A stretch of 64,000 nt of DNA. Source: Malania oleifera (lineage: Eukaryota; Streptophyta; Magnoliopsida; Santalales; Ximeniaceae). The stretch is taken from NCBI RefSeq assembly GCF_029873635.1, contig NC_080421.1, positions 2,046,001 through 2,110,000 of the forward strand, read 5' to 3'. This document shows, piece by piece, positions 50,328 to 62,152 of the stretch (position 1 is its first letter; each line of letters starts with the position of its first letter). The position numbers and the translations under genes were made by a program. The notes under the pieces were generated by a model that did not search any database, was not told the DNA's origin, and saw nothing but the letters and a program-made list of their open reading frames with translations.

Positions 50328-50790
50328 TGTAACGCCCCAAGCTGGGTCTACCAAGGAGTACTGCGTGTCTCCTCCTCCACCTGAACCAGACAATAGGGGG
50401 CGGGCCTTATCAAACTAATGAATGACCCCACAAACCAATACGTGTCATTTTCAGTGTGTTTTGTCCTCACTCATACACTTCCTGAGAAAATTTCCCGGAA
50501 GGTCACCCATCCCAAGATTACTCCAAACTAAGTACACTTAACTGTGGAGTTCTTATGGTAAAGCTCTCGAAAAGAAATGTGCACCTTGTTGATATGGGTA
50601 GTAATATCAAATCCTTTTTAAGGCTTTCTTCCATGGGGTATCACATTTTCTCCCACTTACAGAGCACAACGTCCTCGTTGCGAACCCAATTTCAAAACTC
50701 AGGCAATGTGAATCTCATCACACTTCCGGTTGGGTAATTTATCTGATACCATTTCATAGCACCCCAACCTGAGTCTACCATGGAGCACTG
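50328..50790 (-). mobile_element. Cassandra-type TRIM with 5S-like LTR
   Basis: Left (3') LTR 50328-50645 (TGTAACGCCCC...GTATCACA), internal part of about 110 bp (50646-50751), and a short piece of the right LTR (from about 50755: AGCACCCCAACCTGAGTCTA). The minus-strand PBS TGGTATCAGA is at 50742-50751. A purine-rich tract (AGTGGGAGAAAA) abuts the left LTR. The LTR holds a minus-strand 5S-rRNA-like block (A box near 50531-50543, C-box-like ATGGGTGACC at 50501-50510). It has no protein genes, as expected of a TRIM. Confidence 0.82.
50481..50580 (-). other. 5S-rRNA-like block in the Cassandra LTR (copy 1)
   Basis: The minus strand reads GAACTCCACAGTTAAGTGTA and, farther on, GGGATGGGTGACCTTCCGGG. 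These parallel the plant 5S internal promoter (AACTCCGCAGTTAAGCGTGC ... GGATGGGTGACC). In Cassandra this part is known to be transcribable by RNA polymerase III. It is not a host 5S gene. Confidence 0.75.
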
Positions 50791-51318
50791 TGTAAGGAAC
50801 CGAACCTGAGTGAGTTTCGACATATAAATTTTTCAGCGGATGCAAATAAATCTAAATTATTTTTATTACTAGAGCACTAATTAACTTTATTACAAATATA
50901 TGTCTCAATTATTAAAATGCAAAATTCTAAAATTCTAAAATACACAAACATATTCTAAGTTGTATTATGCTAAATTTTTATTCTACTCTACTCTTTCTAC
51001 TCCCGCCCATGCACTTGCTACTCTAGATTTCTAGTACGCTCCTCAAAATTATCTGAAATGTAAAATAATGATTGGGGTGAGACGACGCTTTGTAAGTAAA
51101 CAAAATTATTATTAGTGTGTGGCCAAAATGAGCTTTCATAATTTTCTAAAATAATATTTAATACTATAACTTCAAAAATGATTTTAAAATAAATGTAACT
51201 TTAAAAATTTTTGCATGAATACTTTTGCCATCAACTACAACAGTAAAATTTTATAATCATATACTATAACTGTTAAATTAAATTTTTAACTTTAAAAACT
51301 GTAATTATAATTTTTAAT

Positions 51319-51356
<38 letters not shown>

Positions 51357-52580
51357 CTTTTCCTTATACATTTCTTTTAGATCATCATTTAGGCACAATA
51401 ATGGTCATGTTCATATAAACTTATACTTTACCTTCAAATTATCAATAACTATATGCACGTAATTAAATATGTATATACATATACTGTAAAAATAACTTTT
51501 AGGCCTGTTAATCGTAAGTCATGTTTACCCTCATGACTGAGTTGTGCAGTCCAAAGACTGGACTTAACTGGCTGGCTAATTGAACTAAATCAACGTACGT
51601 AAACATTAAGAGAGATTTTCCTTATTAAATCTTGGTTCGAAACTAGGTGTGCACTCGGGAGAAATTTACTATCATATATAACCACTCTATAAACAGTGTG
51701 GGTGCACTCTGATCCGTTTAAACTTTAAACTACGGTACCAAGCATCTATAACTTTGAACTTTCTTTACCATAAGGGGTTTTAAAACCATCTTATTATAAT
51801 TTATACAATTTAAAATAATCTCGTGAAAATCTTATTTTTACTCATATTTTCATGAAACATGCAACGTAGAAATAAACTCATGCCACTTAATTTTTGTGTT
51901 ATATACATATATATTTTTTGAATAGAAAGAAATGCTGAAAATTATCTGAGTGGATTAGAATTTGTATAATTTAAATATGCGTAAAAATAAATTCAGGGGA
52001 ATTTTATGAAACTAAGTAACATAATCGAAATTTACTTACAAATAAACTCGGATATAAATTTTAAATAAAAATCTAATATAATCAAATTTACTTATAAATA
52101 AACTCGGGTATGAATTTTAATTAAAGTCTAACATAATCAAATTTACTTACAAATAAATATGGGTATTAATTTTAAATAAAAGTCTAACATAATCAAATTT
52201 ATTTACCTCTTAACCTTGTGCTACGATCACAACGAATATCTTTAAAAAAATGAGATCAGAAAGAGTGGGTGAGTGAGAATTTTAATTATGGAAAAAATTC
52301 TCCCTCCGCCACTAATTCTTTTACTTACTAATCATTCTCTTCCTTTGGAAATTTTTTGTGAGAAATGAAGGTTGAGCGCTTCCTATTTATAAGAAAATTT
52401 TGGGAAAGAAAATTAAATTTATAAAAGTGTAGGGAGAGATGAAGGTTGAGAGTTTAACAAGTTTAATTTACAAGGTTGAGAGTAAATTTGGTAAAATTTA
52501 TAAAATTGGAACTTGTGAGAAATGAAGGTTGAGAGTTTTCCTTTTAAATTTATAAAAGAGATTTTGGTTAAGTGATGACA
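50791..52580 (-). mobile_element. LTR-like sequence (chromovirus type), boundaries uncertain
   Basis: TGTAAGGAACCGAACCTGAG begins a noncoding stretch with a (CA)n tract (51321-51350). It has the block CTCATGACTGAGTTGTGCAG...AAAGACTGGACTTAACTGGC, which parallels the GGTTGTGCGGCCC block of the other chromovirus LTRs. There is a minus-strand TATA (TTATAAATAGG, about 52384-52394). I could not confirm ends or a target duplication. Confidence 0.5.
51321..51350. repeat. (CA)n microsatellite
   Basis: About 14 CA units followed by a short AT run. Confidence 0.95.
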
Positions 52581-54687
52581 TTTCATAACTTAACCTTCAG
52601 AAAGTAAGGTCAAATGTTCACAAGGATCTTTGAAAGCTTATATTCCAAAAAAAGATGATCAAACGAAGCATGAATTCAAAGATGATCTAATAAACCTTGA
52701 AGATTATGAGAACATAAATATTAAATAGAAAACTCAAAGTATATTAAAACTTAAAGACAAGATGGAGCAAAAAGGAAGCATGAAGACTTAAGTGCTTAGA
52801 ATGTCAAAGTGTTAAGAAGTCTTTATGTAAGTACTTCATTCGATTTCAATATGGATACAAGAAGCTCTTAGGTTAATTTCTTGGACCTAGATACCTTTTA
52901 AAATACTTGGAAAATATTTTTATAAGGTCAAAAGATATTTCAAAATGGTTAAAATTATTTTTGGAATGAAAAGTACCAAAAAGAGAATTTTTCAAATGTT
53001 GTTATTTTTTCTACATCCGCATTGATATGCTTTTTTTTTTTTTTTTTCTATCAAAAACTCCTTATTTTAAAAAGTGTTCAACATGAAAGTTGTTGGATTT
53101 TATCTTACCTATCTTTTGATACCAAGAACGTCAAAATTAGAGTTATATACAAAAAGTTATGACCAAAATATGGAAGTGGGGTCGAAACTCTCAGCACCTC
53201 AACAAATTGTCTAGTCAGCCAACTGATTAGAATGAACTAGTTTTGTCAGCCAACTGACAGGTCAGCCGACTGACCATTTTGACCTGTGTTCAGTCAGTCG
53301 GCTGACCATCTAACAGAATCAATTTTTAGCAGATAGAAAGATCTCAGTCGCCTATCCAGCCAGTTGACCCTGTATAAACACCCACCCAGTCGCCTGTCCA
53401 GCCAACTGACCTTACGGAAATTTAAATTTTGAACTCTAACGAGAAAATTATAAAAATTAGTTTTTTAAATCTAAATGTTATAAAAAACTTAGGGGACACT
53501 CCAAACAACTTGGGAGACAAGGAAACTCACTCTATAAATACATGGTTTTGCAAATTATATTATACCAAGCAATTGAAAATCATTTCTCAAAGCTGAAACT
53601 CTTATACTTTTAAAAGCTCTCACGCTCTCATCTTTGCACATCAGAATTGCTTAGATTTTTTGGAAGCAACTGATCAATCCTTCTCTGTGTTTCTGAATTG
53701 TTGATTCTCATCTAGGAAAACTTAGTAAAATCTCTTTTGAGCTTCAATTGTATTTCATATTGATATTTTGAATTGAAGTATATTAATTTTCAATTGTACT
53801 AATTAGCTCTATCTGAGAGAACTCTTTGTACACATCTATTTGTTGTATCTTTTGCAGATTGTGATGATTCCATGATTGTTGAATCGTTGGCTAAGCGAGG
53901 GGATATCGCTTAGAAAGGTGTTGCTCTAGCCTATTTGAAGGAGTGACCGAGTGAGGGGATATCACTTGGAAAGGCAGACTCTAGCCTACTGAAGCAGTGT
54001 GTAAATGGTGTTGTTCCACCTGGCAAAGGAAATGGTTTTAGTGAATCCTTTGGTGATTTTCCAAAGGCGAAGATGTAGGCTAGGTATAAGCTGAACCTTG
54101 TAAAAACTGTGGTCTCACTCTCTCTTTCCTTTACTCTCTTTACTTACAACATATACGAACTGCGTGGATGTTTTAAATTCCTTAATCATAAACATTACGT
54201 GGATTTGATATTAAGTAAACTTAAGCTTAATTTGTTTTTGGGATTGGGAAAACCGAAAGGGAGTACGTTGGTTGATCCATTCTTTGTGGAAACCGTAAGG
54301 GAGTAAGTTGATTGGTGAAACACTTAAAGACTCTTTAAACTGAAAGTTTATTTAATGTCTAAACTTTTGGAAAGAGTATTGGATTTTATATTACACCTCA
54401 TTTTAAGAAAGAAAATTCATTAACTACAAGGTTGTAAACAAACACAAGCTGAATCTTCTATCTTAGTTTGAATATTGTGGATGATTAGAAAATTGATTGG
54501 TTGATTGATTGGTTAAGTACTTTGTTGGTTGTGAATTAAATTTTGTTTTTAAGTATTTCTTATTTGAATAAATCAACAAGAAGTAAAGAATTCATTAAAA
54601 GAAGAAAAAGAAGTTAAGGATTCTTGAAAAGAATTAAAAGATAATTTTTAAATCCAATTCACCCCCCTCTTGGGACTACATCTTAGC
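52581..54687 (+). mobile_element. Long LTR-like sequence (Copia SIRE-type, tentative)
   Basis: Noncoding. The end reads AAATCCAATTCACCCCCCTC TTGGG-like, a common 3' end of long plant Copia LTRs. The middle has AACCTTGTAAAAACTGTGGTC before a CT-rich leader, as in their R/U5 part. A dyad-rich stretch (53200-53410) precedes a TATA-like CTATAAATAC at 53533-53542. No target duplication was found. Confidence 0.5.
53200..53410. repeat. Array of CAGCCGACTGACC-like dyads
   Basis: CAGCCAACTGA, CAGCCGACTGACC, CAGTCGGCTGACC and relatives recur about nine times in 200 bp, shortly before the TATA-like sequence of this LTR. Confidence 0.8.
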
Positions 54688-54879
54688 TTTCATTTTGTCC
54701 CCACTCACACACTTCGTGAGAAAACTTCCTAGAATGTCACCCATTCGAAGATTACTCCAAGCCAAGCACGCTTAATCGTGGAGTTCTTATGAAAAGGCTC
54801 CCGAAAAGAAAGGTGTGCCTCGTTGATATGGGTAGTAACATCAAATCCTTTTTAAACTTTTCTTCCACAAGATATCACA
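54688..54879 (-). mobile_element. Cassandra LTR fragment (copy 2)
   Basis: It matches the right-hand 190 bp of the Cassandra LTR, from TTTTGTCCCCACTCACACAC to the end GATATCACA. The 5S-like A box (GATTAAGCGTGC, minus, 54766-54777) is retained, as is ATGGGTGAC near 54735-54744. The left 130 bp are absent at the junction with the preceding LTR-like sequence. Confidence 0.78.
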
Positions 54880-55868
54880 ACAACAAATCTTGCGCAGAAG
54901 ATCGTCGCAATCGACCAAGTTGCCCCTCTGTCATTCTTATGCGGGCCCTAGTCAAGACTTGCGGGAGGTCAGGGATTCGAATCTTCAATGTCTTCGACTT
55001 TGTCGTGCCTCAGGGTCTTGTTTGTTGTGCTGATTGTTGAGACTTGCAGGATCTCGATCTTTAGGAAATCTTAGGAACTTGGCATGGTCACTCTTGAAGG
55101 TCTTTTGGTCGAACACTTCGTCGAGACTCTCGGTATTTCTGCTCTTAGTTTTGTCTCAGTATCTCGACATGGTCACCCTGGAGAGTGACTTGGTCAAATC
55201 TTACAACATTCTGATCTCAGTCTGAACCTTGGAGTCTATCGTGGAAGACTAAGTCACCCTTATGTGTTGCTAGTCGCGCCACGTGGTCGAGCATCATCTT
55301 CTTGCCCCTTTATGACTTGAAGCTTCTGGAGCTTGGGTGAACATCTGAATTTGAGCTTTGAGTCTTCCAAATCCTCCTTGGCTTCTAGTAATGCCTAACT
55401 CCATGGTTTTAACCTGTGTTTTCTTGAAAAGACAAACAAACCTTGCATAACTCTGAACAATGATAACTTTAGGCAAATACATAATAAAATAAGGATGAAC
55501 AAAGATAAATAGGGGTCTAAAATCATGTATTTTAGGGACTCATAAGGCGCCAATCCAATAATGACTAGAGTGACCCACGCTGGCACTATAATAACCAGAG
55601 TGATTCACGTCGGGCGCCATAATGGCAAATCTCCTAATGGTCAAACCTTGCCAATATAAAAGCGGGTATTGCGAAGAGGTAAAGGTATCTTATTCTAACT
55701 CATCTTTACTGTTGCTTACAACCTCTCTTGAGCAATCTCTTACTTAGGTATCAGAGTGATCCCTCGGAGTACACCCTGGGTCCTCTAAGCTAGTCTTACT
55801 TCATCCCTTTTTAGGCGATCGAGATCAGAAAGTTCATTAGAGACCATTCCACATTTTATACCGCAACA
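54880..55868 (+). mobile_element. Tat-type solo LTR (left boundary uncertain)
   Basis: The right part matches the LTR of the Tat element at 9008-9406 in reverse. It shows CCAATATAAAAGCGGG (TATA, about 55654), then GGTATCAGAGTGATCCCTCG, GGTCCTCTAAGC and the end ATACCGCAACA at 55868. No PBS follows, so it is solo. The part before about 55500 is assigned only by position. A 5-bp target duplication could not be confirmed. Confidence 0.6.
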
Positions 55869-57330
55869 GAATCGAAATTAAGTAAAATTCTTAAAAATTA
55901 TATATTAGAATTTAAATGAATTTGCTAATAATTATATAAAACAAAAATCTTTACTTCAAATATTTGTGGTTGGTTGATCTCTCTTGGAGGTATAGAACGA
56001 CGAACATGGATAGGTAACTTAAGTTGAATATGTGTAATGTTAGTTTAAAGATGTTAATTCATTGATATGTGGCACAAAGAGGATCAACCATAGTTAAGGG
56101 AGAAGATAAAAAAAGGTTGTCAATAGTTCAATTTTGATAATTGAGTGTGAGAATCTAAGTGAGTTATCACATTTACACGAATTCTCATTTATAGGTAAAT
56201 GGTGTAACGCCCCGACCTGAATCTGTCAGGGAGCATTGCGTCTCTCCTCCTCCACCTGGACCAAACAACAAGGGGTGGGCCTTATCGGACTAATGACTAG
56301 GTCCACAGACCAACACGTATCATTTTTAGTGTGTTTTGTTCTTACTCACAAACTTCCTGAGGAAACTTCCCAGAAGGTCACCCATCTCAAGATTACTCCA
56401 AGTCAAGCACGCTTAACCGTAGAGTTCTTATGGGAAGGTTCTCGAAAAGAAAAGTGCACCTTATTAATATGGGTAGTAACATCAATTCTTTTTAAGCATT
56501 TCTTTCACGGGGTCTCACAAATGGAATAGAAGAAGGGGAAGAAGAAGTTGAATAGTTGAGATATAACAAATGAGAGGAGAATACAAAATAGTTAGAATTT
56601 GTATAGACATTGGTTAAGGATTGAAAGGGATGTGCATTAAATTTCGACTTTTAGGATGTATGTAAAATAAGAAATTTCATAAATATGTTATGAATGCTAC
56701 AATTGAAATTTTAATTTTTTATCATTTTGAGAATTAGGTCATTATTTTTTAAAGTTCATTATTGCTTTATTTTTAAGGTGACATAAAAACTAAAATTAAG
56801 TAAAATCATAAAAAATTCTATTTTAGAATTCAAATGAATTTGGTAATGATTATATAGAACGAAGGTCTTTACCTCAACTCTTTGCGGCTAGTTGATCTCT
56901 CCTAGATGTACAAAATAATGAATACAGACTGGTACTTCAATTTGACTATACGTAATGACAATTTGAAGATGTCAATTTATAGATTTGTGACACAAAAGAG
57001 GATCAATTAGAGCCAAGAATGAAGATGAGAAATGGTTGCTAATAGTTTAGCTACCATAATTGTATGTAGGAATCAAGGTGAGCTGTCACATTTTCAAAGA
57101 CTCCCATCAATAGGTAAATGGAATAGGAAAAAAGGAAAATGAAAGTTGAATAGTCACGATGTAACCAAAAGGAGCGAAAGTTAAACTAATAGAATTTGTA
57201 TGGAAATTGAATGGAGATGAGAAGAGGCGTGCATTCAATTTTAGCTTTTAGGATATATATACAAAATTATAAATTTTATAAATAGATAATGAAGGCTATA
57301 TTTGGAATTTTAATTTTTGTTACTTTAAAC
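55869..57330. repeat. Tandem duplication, about 596-bp unit, two copies
   Basis: Copy 1 starts GAAATTAAGTAAAATTCTTA near 55874, copy 2 near 56792. They are collinear through GGTTGATCTCTCTTGGAGGT/AGTTGATCTCTCCTAGATGT, ATAGGTAAATGGAATAG and GAATTTGTATAGACATTGG to about 57330. Copy 1 is interrupted by the Cassandra solo LTR. There is no gene in either copy. Confidence 0.82.
56203..56519 (-). mobile_element. Cassandra solo LTR (copy 3) with target duplication
   Basis: TGTAACGCCCCG...GGGTCTCACA, 317 bp, flanked by aatgg at 56198-56202 and 56520-56524. It has a minus-strand 5S-like block of about 95 bp: GGTTAAGCGTGC (56407-56418) and GATGGGTGACCT (56375-56386), followed by TCTGGGAAGTTTCC. The uninterrupted site is present in the second unit of the tandem duplication (57111-57125). 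Confidence 0.88.
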
Positions 57331-57674
57331 TACCATGATTTCATCTCTAGTCTTTTAAGAGTAATTTAATGGATCCTACTATATATAATTTAATTTAATA
57401 AATATTTTTTAAAATTTCTCCACTAAAAAGAATCAATTAATATAAGAAATATTATTAAAATTTTCAACAAAATTACTTTTAAAATGGGTTCACAAGAATA
57501 ATTAAATGGTCACATATGCAAGATTATAGATCATGTTAAAAGTCTAAAAGTGATGCTCCAACTATTTATAGATCAAGAAATCTCCTATATCATGGAATGC
57601 TATAGAAAGTAACTAGAAATCATACCTAGAAATCATACTCAAGCCCATTTATTGATATATTTCTCTATGTCTAA

Positions 57675-57739
<65 letters not shown>

Positions 57740-58585
57740 CATATCCCTCAAACATAATAGTATATAGTTAAGCACACATATAAAAAAAATTAAAACACAA
57801 CTATTGGCATAAATAGGTTACACAAACATAGAAAATTAAAGTTAGAATTAAACTCAAAAATGAAAAAATGGAGATCAAATACATAAAAATTTAAACTTAC
57901 CTATCATCCCTTTCTTTTGTGAATAAAAAAAAAAAATACTAATATCTTTTCTCAACTTGAATATGCATTCTCTGATTAAAAAAACTTACATTTGTAAGCA
58001 AAATGAAATGTTAATCCATGAATGCTTGCATCTTCTTGGAAGATGATGAGATTGAAATTTTTTTCTAGTTAATGTTTTATTATTATTATTATTATTATTA
58101 TTTATTGCTTCACTTTGGCTAAAGAATTTATTTGTTTGTATAAACATGACACATGTACATCATAAGTGATCCAATCCAACTATCACTTACCATTAATGTA
58201 ATATTTGAACTGATTGTTGGATCACTCAAGTTAGACACATGTGACATTAATATATGTATAGGGTACAACCCTAAGGAGAGTTAACCCTTTTATTTTTCAA
58301 TTTTAATTTGTCATTTTAGAATGAGAGACCCTACGTGTAGCTCAACCCAATGGGAGATTTTACGTGTAAAAAATAATAGATAAAAAACATGCAATTGTTA
58401 TTAAAGTCAATACATAAATATGTCACTGACCTTGCAACGTTTTAACAACTATGATACAACACTCCTCAAATATGCTTTTCACCTTACAATCGTGCGCATA
58501 AAGAAATCATATTGGATAGTAGTGCATCTAAGGAAATGAGCGAGGGAAAACATCATTCATGTCATCATTCCCAAGGGCCATCAAC
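57331..58585. other. 3' flank of the expansin-like gene
   Basis: AT-rich, no gene seen. It contains the (AT)n run at 57677-57735, an (ATT)n run at 58077-58101, and an imperfect inverted repeat at about 58145-58258 (ACACATGTACATCATAAGTGATCC against GGATCACTCAAGTTAGACACATGTG) that could be a small MITE. Confidence 0.4.
57677..57735. repeat. (AT)n microsatellite
   Basis: About 29 uninterrupted AT units. Confidence 0.95.
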
Positions 58586-60837
58586 TCATTTCGAGCATTT
58601 CTCCTGTTTAGTAGAAGTGATTTTTAGTCCAGTGTCATATGCCTTCCCTATTTTCCAGTTTGAAGGTATCACAACTTTGGGTGATTCCACTTTCTTTGTC
58701 TTGTATCCGTCAATCACCCCCACTTGAAGTTTTAGTGCCACACCTGGAGTAACACCTGAGGACCATATTGCCCCATAATTTCGCTTCATTTGTTGCCAAG
58801 GCATTCTTGATTTTTTAACCTGCAAATTAAAATGCAAGTACATAAGTAAATCTAACTAAAAGTTATATTAAGATTTTTATTTATTTTTTTGGGAGCACGA
58901 ATCAAACAAAAGCTAACACAAATTTATAATGTCTTTTGTTAAAATATAGTTAATGCTTGACTCGAAACTCTTTAACAAGATAAAGGGTTAGAGTGTTTTT
59001 CCATTTGATTACCTCTCGACCTATCTCAACAGAGACTATATCTGTTTGGCCGCCTTGATACAAAAATTTAAGTCCTAAAAAATATGGATTGCTCATTTCT
59101 TCCACGCGCACAGTTAAGTTCTGTTTGTAGTTGCAGGGTATCCTGTTTCATAAAGAAATTAAAAACCATTATGACAAAAAAGAAAATAAAAAAGCTTTTA
59201 TAGGTAAAATGAATCTATGATTTTCGGTTAAGGACGAAACGGATCAAATGATCTTGGAAAGATAGCAACTTGTTTTCTCAAAGTTCGATATCATTTTATC
59301 CATATAGCGATGTTTTGTTCTTGATATTTTTTTTTTATAAAAAAAATTAAAAACAAAAAACAAAAAGGAAAAAACAAAAATCTAATACATGAGGGTGTGT
59401 AGGGGGCAATACCCTTACACATTGTTGTCCGGAAGAGCTCGAAGGAAAGACGTAACGGTACGACATAGACTCCAGCATAGAGGTGGGATTAGAGAATTAC
59501 CTTCCATAGCATCGTAAAGGTTTAATAGGGACTAGACAGGTATTGATTAATGCTTTTATTAATTTAGTCTTCTCCCTTTCATCTTTTTTAACGATCTAAT
59601 TAGTCGAGTCTCGAAAAAGTCCAGTTAAGATTTATACGACCTTGAGAGAAAGTGGTGTCATAGTATGAGGAGATAAAGGGTCGATTGATTGGAAAAAAAA
59701 AAAAAAATTACACTGAATCCTACAATCAAATTTTTCATCTAATAAAATCATTTTAAATAGTGGGTCTCTTTCAAGAAGACTTAATTTTTCTTTCTCAATC
59801 AGTAATAGACTGCAGGCACATTATAAAAGTGGTTGGTAGTTGGTATAACAAAACCGTCACCTTTTAATCTTTTGTAGACACCAGAAGATTTCAACCATAA
59901 AAAAGATTAACCTTTGTTGGGTTCTTACACAAGAACCAGAAAAAGCATTTTTACTTTTTGTGAGTTTTTATTTCTTAAACTAAAGAACATTGGTATATGC
60001 TTACCTCTGGTATTTCACGCCTACAATGCCTTTATTCAGAAGCTCACCACGCTTGTAAAATGTAATAGCCATGGCTTGGAATGCTGCCTTACTGAGAACC
60101 AAATCTATTTGATTATCATTATTGAGATCGAACAAAAGAACGTTTGTGCCGCGTGTACTACACAAAGCCTTGTCCGTGCACCGCACCTGTCAAAAAATGT
60201 TCATACTCAAAATCAACCCAAAAATTAATTTTTTATAATGCAGATGATCGTACCCGCAAGCACATGCCACAACCAATTCCATTGTTGTATAGGGAAGAGA
60301 CTCCCCCTGCAAGCGACTCTCCACTGAGGTTTGAAACTAGGGAACGATAACCACAAGCCCCGCCTGCATCAAATTCACAGAACATAAATTACCCACCACA
60401 CATCTGTGTGAAATTTAATCTGGGTCTCTTTCAATTTTGAATTTTTATGGTTAAAATTAATCTGGGTCGACCGTAGTTGCACCAATTTTACTGAATAAAA
60501 ACTACCCACTACACATTTTACAGAAATCTCATCTGGGGGTATCTCTCAATTTTGAACTTTCATGATTAGATTTAGTTTGGCTCGGCCTAACTGCTCCAAT
60601 TTTGCTGAATAAAAACAATCCATTTGGCATTTCACAGAAATTCCACCTGAGTCCCCAATTCACAAAATAAAACTGTTCACTATACATCTCAGAGAGAGAG
60701 AGAGAGAGAGAATTCGTACTATTGAGAGCACGAGAGCTACTGTAAAATTTAGCTTTGCTCTTGTGTATGCACCCATTGCTGGCCGTTGCAGAGGAGATCA
60801 TGAGAAGCAAGAAGGAGCAAAGAAAGAAGAAATTCAT
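58586..60837 (-). CDS. EXLA: Expansin-like A protein, five exons, 257 aa, apparently intact
   Basis: This is a secreted cell-wall protein of the expansin superfamily, subfamily EXLA, which has no proven wall-loosening activity. Exons on the minus strand are 60837-60720, 60363-60254, 60186-60005, 59142-59013 and 58819-58586. All introns are GT-AG (356, 67, 862 and 193 bp) and the joined frame is open. Residues 1-20 are a signal peptide (MNFFFLCSFLLLMISSATAS). Residues about 37-137 form the barwin/double-psi barrel: GACGYRSL, LYNNGIGCGMCLRVRC, LFDLNNDNQIDLVLS, GIVGVKYQR. Residues about 150-240 form the CBM63-like domain: FLYQGGQTDIVSVEI, MKRNYGAIW, NWKIGKAYDTGLKI. The length fits the family (about 260). 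The start was chosen because it begins the signal peptide just 3' of a TATA box. It is the only complete host gene here; expression is unknown. Confidence 0.9.
60685..60712. repeat. (GA)n run in intron 1 of the expansin-like gene
   Basis: A short GA run starts just inside intron 1. The exon-1 relic at 44390 ends in a (CT)n tract at the matching place. Confidence 0.85.
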
Positions 60838-60885
60838 GGTTTTGGGATTAATTATTAGTTTGTAGAGCAAGAGAGATCCATAAGG

Positions 60886-60893
60886 TATATATA
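60886..60893 (-). promoter_or_regulatory. TATA box of the expansin-like gene
   Basis: CTATATATACC on the minus strand, about 50 bp before the start codon, implies a very short 5' leader (about 20-25 nt). The same TATA context (GGTATATATAGA, plus reading) recurs in the promoter copies near 40500, 44492 and 62850. Confidence 0.65.
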
Positions 60894-60909
60894 GAGATTT
60901 ATTTTTGCA

Positions 60910-62152
60910 ATCTTACTCTTTGTAACAAATAGTGTAACACATTTTTTTTTAGGTTTTTTGTTTTCAATTGTTCTTTGTTCTCTTGTTTATTCTTAAAAAA
61001 TGCCTTTCAAAATTTTTAAAACATCCAAAAGATGAATTTTAAAATTTTGTTGTTTTCTTTATTGCTTTCATTATTTCTTTGCATGTTCATTATATTTGGA
61101 ATGTAATTGAAATATTCAAAAGTAATTTCTTTTATCTTGTTCTTATTAACATAATAACAATTATATTCCTAGGATATTCATTTTTTGCTCTGTGAATCAG
61201 GCATGTTTGTTCCTAGCAACATAATAACAATTAATAACAAATTATTACAAAGCTATTATTTAATTAGTTAGTCTTGATTTTAGTATTTTCTTTACTATGT
61301 TGAATGATTTAAATTTTATAGCCTTTACAGTTGCTCTTAGTTATTATAAATAGCGCAATAGATATTTATTTCCTATTGTTTTTTTTTTTTTTGCCATCTT
61401 GTTTATTTTTATTTTTTCTCTTTTCTTAGAAAACACCCTTTAATTATTATTTTTTCTGAATCATTCGAAAGATAATTTGTTCTTTTCACTCTTTCTTGAC
61501 ACACGTTTTATTTGTTTTTGCTTCTGTATTTTTGCATGTTTATTATCTTTTCAATGTACTTGGAAGTTTGAACATTCACAAGTAATATTTTTTCATATTT
61601 TTTTTGAAAATAATAATTGCTAGACAAATGTTTCTTAAGAATATATTAAATTTAATATAACAATTAATCTTGATTAGATTTTCACTATATTGAATGATAT
61701 ACATTTATAATCTTACCAGTTACTGTTAATTACATGAATAAATAATGTTGTAAGTCACACAGAAATATTCACTTTATATATATATATATATATATATTGT
61801 CAATTATCTCTATACTCTTATCTATTTTATTTTTTCCTCTTTCCTCGGACAACTTGCTTTTAAATTTTCTTGAAACATTCAATACTCACTTTTTTTCATT
61901 TCATTTTTCTGTTTATATTTGCATTATTTATTGACACATTTTTATTAATTTTTTTTCTTCTCCCATGTTCATATGTTAAATGAACTTGAATAATTCAAAA
62001 TCACTATTTTTTCTTTATATTTTTTGACTACTTCACTAGGTTGTCCATTTCTCTTCCCATTTATTAGGTTTTCAGAGTATCTTTTTTTTGGGTGGGGGGG
62101 GGCGGGGGCAATGAAAAAAAAAAATCACAATCCAACAAATTCCTAAAAACCA
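60910..62152. repeat. Upstream region, copy D (next to the intact gene)
   Basis: It is collinear with copies A, B and E (CTTTGTAACAAATAGTGTAA, TTTCAATTGTTCTTTGTTCT and so on). It lacks the SINE-like insert; the uninterrupted target taggatattcattt is at 61170-61183. It ends at 62152, where a Copia LTR-like piece begins. No gene is seen; it is presumably the native upstream flank of the expansin-like gene. Confidence 0.8.

Noticed and set aside
50481-50580. 5S rRNA gene
   Set aside because: The 5S-like block lies inside an LTR-like unit that has TG/CA ends, PBS and, in copy 3, a target duplication. That is Cassandra, not a host 5S gene.
50791-52580. Calling this LTR-like stretch a member of family A, B or C
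   Set aside because: Only the GGTTGTGCGGCCC-like block and the general layout are shared. Ends and target duplication could not be matched.
58145-58258. MITE in the 3' flank of the expansin-like gene
   Set aside because: The inverted arms are imperfect and no target duplication could be set, so it is mentioned only in the flank entry.
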